From Dentipellis sp. KUC8613 (Eukaryota; Basidiomycota; Agaricomycetes; Russulales; Hericiaceae), in contig NSJX01000005.1 in assembly GCA_002286715.1 (NCBI GenBank), positions 935,959 to 999,958 on the forward strand: a DNA stretch of 64,000 bases, given 5' to 3'. Position numbers and translations under genes: made by a program. Of this stretch, positions 45,651 through 57,650 are shown in pieces. How positions within the stretch are numbered: the first letter of the stretch is position 1; every line of letters starts with the position of its first letter. Under the pieces are notes generated by a model. That model made no database searches and was not told the origin of the DNA. It saw only the letters and a program-made list of their open reading frames with translations.

Positions 45651-48600
45651 GGACGAACCGCGCGGCGGTGTGGGATATAGCGGGCGGGGCTCTGTGTTGA
45701 AGGCGACGGCGAAGAGAGGGTGTTGGTGGATGTCGGCGACGACGAGCACGACGTCGGTGACAACTGGAAACGGCCCCAGTGCCGTACATCGAGCCGACGG
45801 CACTGATTAGGTAAGGCGTCTCCCGCACGCGCCCACAGTCAATCCTCCCTGTTTAATTGTGCATAAATTAGGCTATGAAACTAGCCATTGTTCTGCTTCT
45901 CGTCTCTTTCAAATCCTGTCCGCATTGTGCTGCTCTATTGTCGAGAACGCGAACGCTACAAAGGACTTGTAGACATGCTGTTGCCACCAAAGCCGAGGCG
46001 TAAAATACTGCATAAGCTCTTCCCACGGCACCCCCTTCCAGTCAGCTGGCAGTGGCAAGACCACAACGATGACAACGTCGCCATCCGTGATGGAGATGGT
46101 CAACATACTGCCGATTCCCGCGAAACACGAACATTGCCTAAAATACTTACAGCGTGCGAGTATGGCAGCTTGAGTGAACAGGAAGGCCGCTTACTGCTGG
46201 CAGTAGTGAGACGTAAGTGTACTTGACAAGCCCAACAGCGCGCAGCCAGACTAGGATATTCGGCGGGGGCAGCAGGCGGCGTCAATGCTTCCATTCAGAT
46301 GTCTTTTTTGCGCGTGCAGAGGCCGTGCAGATGCTAGTGATGCTTGACAGCAGCGCGGTGCTAGACACGTACACGTAGCACTCATCGCCGCTAAGTCCTG
46401 GCGATCATGCTAGCAAGACGCACAGACGGCTGCGCTACGAGACGGGGCATGGTTGCAGATAGGCACCGGTGGGTGGGAGACTGATAGTCACTTGCCGGAA
46501 CCGATTGACATGTGCGTTGTAGGCGCCAAGTCAAACAAGGATCCTCAGGGAAGGAAGCACGACGTCTAACGTCAGGCTCGGACAACTGAATTCGACAGCT
46601 GTACGTGGCTCCAGATATGTAGCGCGGCAAAGCGGCCACGTAGAGTCCTGTACTAGTGAAACAAAGACAAATGACCTCTGAATAGAACTGCACGCGAGGT
46701 TGGATAAGACTCACCAAGCAGCCAGTACGTATAGTGGGAGTGTGTGAAGACGATGGTGAGAGAAGGGAAGGCAGGCGGCGCACGCTTACGCCTTGTTATC
46801 TCAGTATCGCAAATGACTCAATGCTTCGAAGCTTGAGCCACAGGAGAGCAGAAGTTAGGTGTGCAGGTGTTCCTGGGCCTGGACGAGCCACGAGGTGCGG
46901 TGTACAAATCCAGAAGAACCCTCAAAGCGCGCGAAGCTTTGAAATAAGGCCAACCTATAGCTAGAGAGTAAGAGTCGAAAGATCAATAGTCCACGAAGTA
47001 AAGGCATTACGCGTCATCAGCGTTGACCGTTGGACAGCCATACTTATGCGATCGAATACATGTACTTATGCGCGTAATGGACGACATCAAGAACCTCGAC
47101 TGGATTCTCCGCCGACAGAACTGCAAGATGCCCAATATCAGCGCCGATACTTGCAACAAAGATGGGCCGGGGGTACCTGCTCACCACAAGCTGCGTTCGA
47201 GCCTCGAGGTGCATCGCAGGAGAGCTCAGCCAAGACCACCCGTCCCGTCGGTATCATTGACAAACAGCGACGCATGGTGCTCTGATGATCAGAAGCAGCC
47301 CACGAGCCAGAGGTAGCATGGGATTGGATGTTTGGAGGATCGCAGCCCATGATCGCGCAGAGTGCCTTGATGCGTGCGGCACAACGGGTCCAGAGTTCCT
47401 GTAGTGCAGCAAAGAAGCATATCAAGGTTTTGAGAGCGATTGGAGATAGAGCTAGTGCAGGGCTGCGACGTCATTTTATGTTGTCGACGTAAAACTGCGA
47501 ATAATAGTCGGCGAGAAGGGGCTTGGGCACCACAGGGACCAGCACAGCTAGCCGGCGAGAGGCAAGATAAACACCGCAACGCCAGCAACCTCGTCAAAGC
47601 AGCCGCGCTCCCGACGTCTCCGAGCATACAAAAGTCAATAGACTCAACAGCAATGCCAACGAGAGCAGGCGTGAGAGCGCCGCGCCCCTCCATACCGAGA
47701 GCCCGCATTACCAGTCCCTTGTGGCGAGGCCATCAACTCCGGATCCGGTCGTCAGATTGCAGTTGCCAGCCATGACGATCAGCATGGATGATGCAGATGC
47801 AGATGCGATGGCCCTCGTGCCCGTGCCCGTGTCATGCCATGCCTGACATATCGGGCCCATCGCTCTCGCAGATGCACCTGCGAGCAAATCAGGGGAACCG
47901 CAAGCCGCGTCGTACCTGGGGAAGAAGAAGAAATCCGTGATTCGAACGCGGACGGCTGCTGTGGATTGATCAATGAACCTACCGAGCTTTGCGTGGATGT
48001 GGAGAGTGGAGAGCCGTCGCCGCCGCGCCGCCGGCCCCGTCCTGCGCGAAGCAGGAACGACGAGGCTGGTCACGGTGTGCGGATCCGGCGTCGTCCTCGG
48101 CGGGCGTGTCAACAGGGTTCTGCAGCGGTGCCGTTATAAAGTCACCGGACGAGCGTCCCTGCTTCCTTGCAGCAGCAGGGTTGTGCTGGTGCCCATGGCT
48201 TATGAATCCCGTCGCAGTTCGGGGTGCGGTCTGGAGATCAGGCATCAGGGGCGCATGCAACATGTTAGAGAGGTCTCCGAGGCTCACTAATGAAGACGCA
48301 TCGCCTCGCACGGTCTGGCCGTGGTTTGAAGATGATAGCTGAATGGAATACATGGCACGCCCTGATAGACAGATCATTGCGCTGTGGTGCATCGCTCAGA
48401 TAAGCCAGTTGCTGAGAGAGCGGAATGAAAGCCACTGTGATGTTGGCCTGTCGAGCTGGAATGACATGGCGCGGTGTCGACAGGAGCGCGTGGGCGCGTT
48501 GACTTGAGACTGTGGCTGCATTCTGGAGCAAGACGAAACGATTTTGTAAGTAGCACGCACGTTTCGGTTTCAGCAGCAAATGCGCAGAGCCAGAGAGGCG

Positions 48601-48663
48601 GTACTTCGCGATGCGAACACGCTGGGTGCTGAGGAATTTCATTCCACGACGCTGCTGATGAGA
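45651..48663. other. Gene-poor region, nothing secure
   Basis: About 3 kb without a recognisable gene. On the minus strand a 65-codon frame ending at 45909 (ADWKGVPWEELMQYF) has a good GTAAGT...CGGCAG intron just upstream near 46,105-46,148. It may be the last exon of a small gene, but the upstream exons could not be joined in frame. Confidence 0.35.
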
Positions 48664-48868
48664 TCATGAGAACCGAGTGTCGTCGGACACGTAGATATCG
48701 GCAATAGATCCGCAGGGCACACTGGCCGTGACTCTGACACGCAGGAGGCGGGCTGTCCCCGATGCAGCGCCGCAGGTGTATGTCACGAAAGGCGTCTGGA
48801 ACGTCGGTGTCGGCATGGGCACCGACGCGCCTGGGAGCGGGCGGGGGGTCGGTAGGGCTGCGGCTGAC
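48664..48868 (-). other. Coding-like segment, possible relic exon
   Basis: A minus-strand frame reads VSAAALPTPRPLPGASV, TFQTPFVTYTCGAASG, then CGSIADIYVSDDTRFS before a stop. Most third codon positions are G or C, as in the real genes here and unlike the flanks. No family is recognised. A neighbouring stretch upstream (SSECIISKFVPALENRI, about 48,900-48,950) may belong to it. Confidence 0.3.
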
Positions 48869-48869
48869 A

Positions 48870-49421
48870 CGCGACAGATGGGAAGCGACAGCCATCAGAT
48901 GCGGTTCTCGAGGGCGGGAACGAACTTTGAGATGATGCACTCCGAGGAGAGAAGGTGCGGAGAGGACCTGATGGAAGTTATCGATCCGTAATCAGCCAGG
49001 TTTGCGAGGAAAATGCGAGGAAATATCGTGCAAAATGGGCACTGGCCGAGATCTATCTGCATTCTTGGGGCGCGGGGGCTGTCAGCGGGATCGCACAGGA
49101 CTAGTCTGGCACGACGGTTGACGTTGGCACTCGCTCGACGCTGTCCAACAGACTGGGCTATCTACTTAATTGGTGAGAGAAACACGAGGATCGCGCATAG
49201 GAATGGTGGGGAGAAGATATTGTGGGAAGGGAAATGGGTGTGGGAGAAAGAACAAAAGCGGAAGGTGATGGGAGAATCTGGGGAAATTGGTCCGGCAGGC
49301 CCTCTCGGAGTTGTTTTCTCTTGCTCTCGACAACCGTGCTGGTTCCCCCTTCCTCTTCTCTAGGACGACGTTGTGGCAGCCCTCGCACGCCCACCGCACG
49401 TCCATCTCCTCGATTCTGTAC
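48870..49421. other. Upstream region of the Far1/Ste5-like gene
   Basis: No gene is assigned. The reading frame of the next gene is open back to an ATG at 49287, so part of this stretch may be coding or 5' untranslated. Confidence 0.4.
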
Positions 49422-52400
49422 ATGAGGGGCGCATCGCCATCCAACTGGTTCCAGAAGTCTAACAAGAACGCCCGCAGCGACAACACATACTCCCATCACC
49501 TTGATTCCCCCGTCCTTCCCCACTCGCTCCCTCGCACCGCCAACAAGCCCTCCACCTTCTCTTCGCTCCATCTCGCCATCCACAGGCCCCCCTCTAAGGC
49601 CCCCTCGTCTGCCTCCATCCGTTCAGCTTACTCGTCTACGTCGTCGTACCCAGACCGAGACCGGGATCGAGACCGCGACCGCGATACCGCCTCGACAGCC
49701 TTCTCACCACACCCCTTCGCCGCCATGGTCTCCGCCCCGCTCCCCGTTGTCTCCAACCACGACTCGGACGAGGAGGACGACTGCCCCGTCTGCCTCGAGC
49801 CGCTCAGCTTCAGCTTCAGGCTCCCTGGAGAGAAGCCCCACATTGTACCCGAATGCGGACACGCCCTTCACGAGGTGAGCTTCAAGCTCTGTCTGCGCTG
49901 TGCTTAGCTTGTTTCTCTGCACCGTTCCTTGTCATATCGCCTAGCAGCTATCGGCTGGCCGCTCTATGTGGACATATGAGCGCGTGACGATCGGAGCCGC
50001 CTCGTTTGGCTACACCTCAGCGTCCACATCCGCTCTCCCCATTTTCCCTGCGAGGCAGGCGCCGTTTACGGTGTCAGCATACGTGTCCTTGCATTGCCGC
50101 CGCTACGCGACTGGCGTCAGGGCCCGCTCGCGGACGTGCAGGCGTCGCGGTTCTTGTTTCCCATTTGGCACGAATTACGGCCAATGCTCGTTAGAAGGTC
50201 CCCGCCAAACGGCATGGCCGAGACCCGATCGGGAGTCTATACCCCCGTTGCCAATCTAGGCCGGATTAGGCCTTTGGCGGGCCGCCGCCGCGACGCATTG
50301 GGCCCCATTCGTGCCATATTTGGCTTTTTGCCGGCGGCGGCCGACGCCGCGCTGCTCGCGCCCCGTTGCCTGTTGCCGGTAACTCGTCTCGAAGGGCTTT
50401 TTCGGTCGAGGCGCTGGTTTGTTCGGATGAGCCCTGACGAGGCCTGACGAGACCCGTTGCCCTGTTCTGAAACGAGCACGAAGGCTAGGACGCCCATTGG
50501 TGCACATTGTGCCCCATTGTGGCCTTGGCATTGTTCAGATATTTCTGTTCTGCTTGGGGCGCGACACGTGCTCGGCCGCTTCGTCGTCTAAAACAAAGGG
50601 CCTGCCATTTGGCGAATGGTCCCAGCCGTGACTTGACGAAGGGCGGCTAGGAATTTCGAAGCGCTGCTAATCTATTCATATCCAAGTTTATTTTACCACA
50701 CCGATGCTTACCCAGCCCCTTCTAGGCTTGTTTTACTGCCGTATATGGCCCCCCACCAGGCGCGGGCCGCGGGCCTGCGATGCGCAAGTCAAACCTTGGC
50801 GTGTGCGGTGTGTGCAGAAGGCCAATGAAAGTGGGTGACGGCGACGGCGGAAAATCCAACAGTAGGCTGCGTTCCCAGCTGCTGGTTATTTTGGTGCTCA
50901 CGTCTTCTCTGTAGAACTTGCAGCACTGACTGGTATGGGCGACCCAAGCACGCCTGCGCTCTATCCTGGCCGCGAAACGCCCTCATCACAGCGAGGCAAT
51001 GGAGGCCGCACTTCTACCGCCGCGGCGCCCTCTGCGCCGTACAATCCGAACGAAGACGACCCACTCGACCACGCCGTGTCGGTCAAGTCCTCGCCAGATC
51101 ATCCAGCCTATGTCGTTGCGCCGTCCATCCAAGTGCGGCCCGAGTTCTCGTCACTGACGCGGAACAACGAGCGCACGCAGGCGTTGACGTGCATCGTGGT
51201 GATCGAGCTACCTGGGAAGCGAGGCGGCGAGCGAGTCCCGGGGCCGGTGATGATGGACCCATACAGCTCGGGCCAGCGTTCGCAGGGCGGGCACGGAGCT
51301 ACGTCGCCCGTGTCGATGACACCGGAGCCTTCACCAGGCTACTACCGGCAGCAGCACCAAGGGCGGGCATCCGACATGTCGGATGGGACGGTACGCGACC
51401 ACACGCGGTCACCGGGGCTCTCGAGCATGTCGCCGACGTCGGGCGGGCACGATGCGTATGCGAACTCGCTGAACGAGCGGGAGATGTACTCGCCACGGAG
51501 CGGCTCCGCGCAGAGCCATCCCCAGGCGCAGCATCCCCCGCAGCCCCAGCAGGAGGACGACCCGTTCGGCGCGATCACAGAGGACCTGCGAAATCGGATC
51601 ATCGACTGGAAGGGGCATCCCTTGGGCGGGCTCGGGCCGCTGCAGATGTTCGACCTGCTCAGCGTCCGGAGGGACGCGCTTGTGCGCGAATTCTACGTGT
51701 ATCTCTTCAAGGAGGCGATTATCTGCGTTGCGGAGGAGAAAAAGCGCTCTCTGGGTCGCTTCCTCACGGATGGCGGCACGTCGAACGGGACGCCGCAGAG
51801 CAGGGGTGTGCTGCGTCTCAAGGGCCGCATCTACATCCGGCATATCCGGCAAGTCACGGACACGTCGGTGCAAGGCGAACTTAGTCTGACCATCGACATG
51901 GAGGACGAGCGCCTCGATTCGTTCATCCTTATCTTCCGCGACCGGCCCTCTCTCGAGACATGGCGAACACACATTCAGTCACTCGTGGCGCTCGTTCAGC
52001 GGTCACACCAATCTCCTCAGGACCAGTCGCCCCCGCTCGACATGGAGGAGTTTGGCGGCAGCGCAAAGGCCGCACGTATGCTCAGCGGAAGCACGGTCAC
52101 TACTGCCAGCACCACGGACAGCCTGCTCAACGGCTCCTCTCGATCCACGCTCAGCTCGTCAACATCCCATGGATCCATAGCGCAGCGCGCGCCTCACACC
52201 AAGCTCGTACCGCTCGACGAAGATGCCGCCCTCGGGTATCAGTACCAGCAACAACAAGCCCCGCAGCCGCTGTACACCCCGCACATGTCCGCAGGCCCGT
52301 CCAACTCGCTCACACCACTCCCGCATCCGCCCCTCGATCTCATCCTCGTGCTGTCGCTGCCGTCACCGCACGCGCTCGCGAGCACAGCCCAGCTGAAGCT

Positions 52401-53992
52401 CCGGGTGATCAAGACGTCGCTCGACTTTGTCTGCGCGTCCCTGAGCCCGCGCGACCGCCTCAGCATCGTCACGTTCGAGGTCGGCGTCGGCGGCCGCGTG
52501 CGCAAGACGCCGTTCTTGAGCCTCGGCCGGACGCAGAGCCGTGCGCGGATAGCGCGCTTCGTGGACGAGATTGGGTTCAGGGGCGAGGAGGGCATGGGCT
52601 TCGAGGACGAGTTCTTGGTGCGCGGCAACAAGGACGAAAAGACGGACGTCGTGACTGCAGTCAACCATGGTATGTCTTATTGAGCCGAGTGTATGACATG
52701 TGCTGACGTTTTGCAGGGCTGGACGTCGTCCTGCAGCGCAAGACGCGCAACCCGGTCGCGGGCATGGTGCTCGTGAGCGACGCTGCGGACAGCACTCGGC
52801 GCGCACAGATGGATCTCGTCCTCGCGCGCGCGGAGGCAGCCAATGTCCCGATCCACTCGTTCGGGTACGGGCGCTCGCACGACCCCGCGTCGCTGTGGCT
52901 CATGTCGAACCACACGAGCGGGACGTACACGTTCGTGAAGGACTGGTACGACCTGCGGGACTGCCTCGCGGGGTGCATCGGCGGGATGATGTCGATCGGC
53001 TCGATGAACATGAAGCTGCACATGAAGATCGTCGACGGGAACCGCTTCCGCATCCGCAAGGTCTCGGGCGGGCCTGCGTCGATCGTCGCGTCGGACGGCC
53101 GGAATGTGGACGTGGACGTCGGCGAGCTGCGCTATGGCGAGCGCAAGGAGATGCTCGTCGAGCTCGAGCTGGACAACAGCGACGCGATGCATGGGGCAAA
53201 CGGGCGCGGCGGCGCGCACCATCGGTCGATGAACGCGACGGACCGGTTCAACCAGAGCATGGGCCTCGACGCGCTCACGATCGACGACATGGCGGATCTC
53301 ACCGACGGGATGATGGATCGCATGATCGACGAGGTGCCCGTGTTCGAGGTCGATGGCTCGTTCTTCGACCCTGCCGCCAGCAAGCACGTCTCGCGTCTCG
53401 CGCATCCCGTACTGCTCACCGTCACGCTCATTCCCGCGTCGGGCACCCCGCAACGGCCACCACAAGGTGTCTCGGATCCGGTCATCGTGCGGCGGCGGAT
53501 GGAGCTTCTGGCGTCGGACATGATCACGCGTGCGCTGGTTCTGGTGTCGCGCAAGAACTACCCGCAGGCGCAGAAGATCATGGGAGAGACGAAGCGGATT
53601 CTGCACACCGTGCTGCAGGCGATCACGCAGTCGTTGCCACCGCCGAGCAGCCACGGGTCGACAATCCGGAACCGCAAGGAGGTGCTCACGCTCGGGGCGG
53701 TGCGGGTGATGCAGGCGATTTTGCAGGACATGCAGATTCTGTCGGAGGCGCTGGAGGAGAACGTGGATCTGTTTGCGCACGACCAGCGCAACTTTGGCGC
53801 ACAACAGGTACGTGGATTTGTCGGACATTTCGCCCGCGTGTGCCTGATCTCGGGGGTTTGTTCCATCAGGCGATGATTCTGCGCGACCAAAAGAGTTGGA
53901 CCGGCCGGAGCGCCACCGAGCGGGTGTTCTGGACGACCGACAATTCGATAGAGCTGGTCTCTCGTAGTACTGACTGGGTGGCGCGCGAATAG
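49422..53992 (+). CDS. RING-PH-VWA protein, Far1/Ste5-type MAP-kinase scaffold candidate
   Basis: Five exons (49422-49874, 50726-50861, 50915-52669, 52717-53807, 53870-53992) give 1,185 residues in one frame. A disordered N-terminus with a (RD)n run precedes a RING-H2: CPVC at residue 121, then CGHALHEACF split by intron 1, closing with GVCGVCRRPM. A PH-like domain follows at about 440-560 (REFYVYLFKEAIICV...SFILIFRDRPSLETW). A VWA domain lies at about 670-860 (LDLILVLSLPSP, RDRLSIVTFEVG, GMVLVSDAADSTRR, IHSFGYGRSHDP). The order RING-PH-VWA is that of yeast Far1 and Ste5, which scaffold pheromone signalling. The VWA metal site is degenerate (the first Asp is replaced in VLSLPSP). The C-terminal half is helical and ends STDWVARE. 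Another ATG at 49287 is in frame. The pheromone role is inference from domain order only. Confidence 0.8.
49875..50725 (+). other. Unusually long (851-bp) intron inside the RING domain of the Far1/Ste5-like gene
   Basis: The intron runs from GTGAGC (after ...CGHALHE) to TTCTAG (before ACFTAVYG...). RING spacing demands that these two pieces be adjacent, so no exon hides inside. Other introns in the window are nearly all 45-70 bases. The interior is rich in GGCC/GGC words and shows no coding frame. Confidence 0.8.
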
Positions 53993-54715
53993 GTGTCTTT
54001 TCTCTCTCGCCGTTTTCTTGTTTTGTCTACCACTATGGATCCATCGGCCGCGCTGTATATCCCTGGAGTATAATTTCCTTTTTCTTTTCCTATCGCGTTT
54101 TCGTACACTCATTCTCTCGCTTTCTCCTTTTTCTGTCTCTGCACTGATACCGCCTCGGCTGTCATCTTGTAGTATGCACTATGAGCACCTGTTCTCTTCG
54201 CTGTAACTATTTATGTCTTTACGGCACGACCACCAACGGCGACCACTCTTTGAAGCCCAGTACAACAACATCAAATTACTGTATACCGATACTATTTGTT
54301 ACACTTCTAGACGCTCCGCTGGGACCCAACCGCTCGTTTATATTAAGCTACTAGGATATACCTTTGCGCGATCGCATAATATACCGCATTCTGGATGGAA
54401 TTCCGACGCCGGGGACGCAATGTATTGCATGGGAGCGGGCTCAGAGCCTGCGGGGTATGTACATCAGTGATGCTCGTGATGCATCTCACTTGAATGCAAT
54501 CCCTACGGGACCTGTAGACTTCCATCAGACGCTAGGAGGCGAGTGTGAGAGCGCGGAGGGCGAGGCCGTTCGTTCCGGCCGGGGGGGAGGTATCGTAAAC
54601 GTTACTCTGTGGGATCGACGGGGAAGTCAGCATTGGGACACTTGAGCATCGTGGAGTAGTCACCTGAAGAGCAAGGGTATCTCGAGGGCGCAATCGTGGA
54701 TCCCGAAGCAAGGCG
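53993..54715. other. Convergent 3' intergenic region
   Basis: It lies between the ends of the Far1/Ste5-like gene and the dynactin gene. It is pyrimidine-rich at the left, and no gene is supported. Confidence 0.45.
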
Positions 54716-55802
54716 TTACTCGTATCCGAGTCTCTCCCGCTGTTCGCGCTCGCGTTCCAGCTTCGTGACGTGCTCTTCTGCTTCTCTGACGGCTTCGTCC
54801 CATGCTACGAATAGCTCCGACAGATTGTCGACCTACATATTACTGCGGTCAGTCGGGAAAACGGAGGATCGCAATCATGGCGCGAGAAGGCGGGCTGACC
54901 TGCGTAGCATACTGCTTCATGATGTTCGCGACGCGCTTCTCGAGCGCGGACGCCATCTGCGCATCTTCGTGATGCCGCGCGATGAGAGCCGTTAGCCGTG
55001 GCTGCAATGGCTCGTAATCTGCAAATCACGATCGCACCAAAGCAGGCCATGAGATGATGGAATGAGTGCGCTAGCACGCGGAGGCATTTGGACGGACGAA
55101 CGAACCTGGCAGTTTTCCGGCGGCGGTGACGCCCTTTTTCTCCAGCATGTCTATCTCACGCATATCGCGGTCGGCAGCGCGGATATCGGGCTCCAACTCG
55201 GCCAGAAATGCCTCAAGTTCACTGGGCGACATATTCTGATACACTGGCGGCGTGGTTGGGAGCGTCCCGGACAGCGCGAACGCAGGCGTCAGCAGTTCTG
55301 CATGCTGCTCGTCTACACGAAAAGTTACACGCGTGGATTAGCATGGTTTGGTTCGTTAGAGTGGATGACACGCACAATGGTCAATGAACCGCCGCAAGCC
55401 ATCGTTGCCCTCAACAATATTGTCCATCCTTCGCTGCGCCTCCTCCGCGCTCCTGATCAGTGTTTCGCCCTTCTTCAGCTCGATCCTCTTGTCCGTCCCT
55501 GATATAAGCCTCGAGTGCCGCGAGCGGCCATCCTTTCCAGCGTCCTGCCTCACGCCGTACACTAACGCTTCTAGCCACCGCAGACGCATCTCGAGCGATT
55601 GTACGGGGGCGATGTTGGGCGGAGGCGCCGCTGGAAGCGCAGGATCTTCTGGGATGGGCGAGTCGAGGATGTCGGTTGGGAAAGAGTGCATGACTGCGTT
55701 TGTTGCTGGGTCAGATGGTGGTGGCGAAGAGGGAGGTGTCGAGCTCGAGAGCAAGCGCGTGCGCTGGAAGTCACCAAGAAATACACTGCCGATGTGGGCC
55801 AT
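54716..55802 (-). CDS. Dynactin subunit p24/p22 (DCTN3 homologue)
   Basis: About 280 residues in four exons. The dynactin shoulder subunit helps anchor dynamitin and p150 for dynein motility. After a Pro/Ser-rich N-terminus (MAHIGSVFLGDFQRTRLLSS) comes LEMRLRWLEALVYGVRQDAG, equivalent to the LExRVxxLExWVYG start of DCTN3. Coiled-coil segments follow: SAEEAQRRMDNIVEG, SPSELEAFLAELEPDIRAAD, MREIDMLEKKGVTAAGKLP and ALEKRVANIMKQYATQ. The C-terminal VDNLSELFVAWDEAV matches the conserved LSxxFxxWD block, and the end is ERLGYE. Introns are near 55370-55315, 55106-55022 and 54898-54836. A decayed partial copy lies at 60.0-60.5 kb. Confidence 0.82.
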
Positions 55803-56162
55803 CGTCTGTCGGTTCGCTGATGCGCTTCGTGCGGTATAGAGCTTCAAATGTGATGTAGTGTTAGAGGGATCATGGCTTTCGGGAGTAATTGACTTCGGGT
55901 GAAGCTTGAAAGAAATCCGAGTGATCTGAGCGCTAACGAAAGTTAGTTTACACGAGGCTCGGACTGAACGACATCTTTCCACCAGTCCACGAACATGCTC
56001 AATTCGTGATGCAATTGATCCATCTGCAGACATCAAAGAAGAACTACATTGTATCTCTGCCGTTTTAGTCATCGAAGACATCACAGACGGACCAAGGAAT
56101 GAACGCATTCCACAGACAAAACAAAGACCACGAAGTCAACGAGATTCTATAGAACGAGCGGT
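55803..56162. other. Upstream region of the dynactin gene
   Basis: The dynactin frame remains open through much of this stretch on the minus strand, so an upstream exon is possible. The chosen ATG at 55802 is the nearest to conserved sequence. No other gene is seen. Confidence 0.4.
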
Positions 56163-57650
56163 TCACAGAGTCTTTGGCAAAACAAGTGAGGCTTCTCCAA
56201 TAGGATTCGACGTATTGAGCAGATGTGGCCTCTCTCTAGCCGGGACCCGGAATACGAAATCGAAGTCAGGCTGACCTTCACGGGTTACAGTGCGTTGCAT
56301 AAGAAACTGCAGTCGACGCGTCAAGATTGTTGTTTGTTCCAGCCAAAGCGTGACAACTTCAATGTCCGACAGCCCAGTGGGCGACCCCTCGATGAGCTCC
56401 ATGCAACTTGCCCAAAACCTCGAGGAGGTGACAGCTCGGTGCAGCAGACGAATGCTACGAAGAATGGCAGTGAGCTCTCTAACTGCAATATCCGAATAAT
56501 TGCACGGCTACAGACAGTTTGCCGACCACACTGTGCGTGCAGTACTCGTGCGCGTCAGTGGTCGAGTTCGCGCTCCAAAGTCGAATCGACGACGTATTGA
56601 CTACGCGACTCCATTTTCTATGATGGTGCCAAGCAGGCTGTGATTTCCGTGAGTCTCCGATGGACCCATTGATGTCTCATTATGGCACATGTGCTTTACT
56701 TTGTCATGGCTCTCGCGCATTGTCTGTGTCATTGACAGAAATGCATGAGTGCACAAGGATCCGAAGGAGCACGGCATGGACGAATTCACTCAGCGACGGC
56801 ACCACGCGATGCAAGATGTCCTCGGAAGGCGCCCTGAAGCTCAGCTGGGGATACAGCGCTTTCGTGCTCACTTGCACCCGCACCTTCGCTGGAGCTCCAT
56901 TGCTGATTGCCCGCTCTTGACACATGCTCCCGCCGATGGCCTCATGTTGCTGAAAACTCGCATGAATGTACATCCCTCTCAATGTACTGATACACTCAAA
57001 GAAGCGTATCCGATGCTGCGCTTGGTGTTCGGGTCATGCTCAAACACAGAGTCACGGTAGTAACCAATTGCACAGGTAGTTTGCAAATAGTAAAATGACC
57101 ACGAGGAGCCATACAGCCCTCGGAGTAGTCCTCACATATCATTTATTCGAGAACTACGCCGCTTTGCCAATCAGACTGGCACTGAGAGAAATTTGAAGCT
57201 TAGGACTGTTGCGACTGCGGCCTTGCGGCCCGGACGTGACCATACGTGACTATTTGGCTACAACAAATACGAATCTCGACGCGTCGACTGCAGTTTCTTA
57301 TGCAACGCACTGTAAAGGCCATCGCTGAGAACATGGCCGAGAATATATGAAATACACGTACGCCACAGGCCAATACAACACCCCCCGTCATTGCCAGGTG
57401 CTTATTCACCCTCTCGTCGTGTGCCCTTCGCACAGCAGCACGTTCTTCGGCGGGGCGTCCTTGTACACCATAGTAGGCATCGATCTGGTCGTCGGTATGG
57501 AATAACTGTTGGCATTCGGGGGCAATCTTCAACAATGCCTCTTCAAATTGGTTCCTAGGCTTGACGTTCGCATCGGCAACGTGATGGCTCTGGGATCACG
57601 GGAGCAAAACGTACCCCTCTACCCTTCTGAACACGATTTATATGGGACAT
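56163..57650 (-). pseudogene. Broken copy A of the unknown tandem gene family, interrupted by a transposable element
   Basis: The N-terminal part (57650 down to about 57313) has exon-1-like MSHINRVQKGRG before a GTACGT. It then has PRNQFEEALLKIAPE, LFHTDDQIDAYYGVQG, RAAVRRAHDERV and GGVVLACG. The C-terminal part (56287-56163) has REGQPDFDFVFRVPARERP, HLLNTSNPIGEA and a normal stop. About 90-100 codons found between these parts in the intact copies are missing. A 1,025-bp element sits at the junction. Intron 1 would be only about 25 bases, also abnormal. It lies directly beside dynactin p24. Confidence 0.8.
56288..57312. mobile_element. Non-autonomous Tc1/mariner-like DNA transposon (MITE-like), 1,025 bp
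   Basis: The ends are inverted copies of each other. The first 35 bases, beginning CAGTGCGTTGCATAAG, match exactly at both ends, and weaker identity continues to about 64 bases. A TA dinucleotide flanks each end (56286-56287 and 57313-57314), the target duplication typical of Tc1/mariner/pogo elements, whose termini often start CAGT. The interior has no long open frame and no transposase catalytic motif that I can see. A mate elsewhere in the genome must therefore supply transposase if it still moves. It lies within broken family copy A. Confidence 0.85.

Noticed and set aside
45909..46294. Spliced two-exon gene on the minus strand
   Set aside because: One good intron is visible, but the upstream segment does not join in a frame lacking stops, and no family match is seen.
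46391..47708. Several 90-140-aa ORFs in the gene desert
   Set aside because: No splice-supported extension, no recognisable motifs and mixed composition; consistent with random open frames.
52677..53992. Long ORFs (383 aa minus, 430 aa plus in another frame) over the VWA gene
   Set aside because: The true frame carries the VWA and helical C-terminal sequence with consistent splicing; these are shadows.
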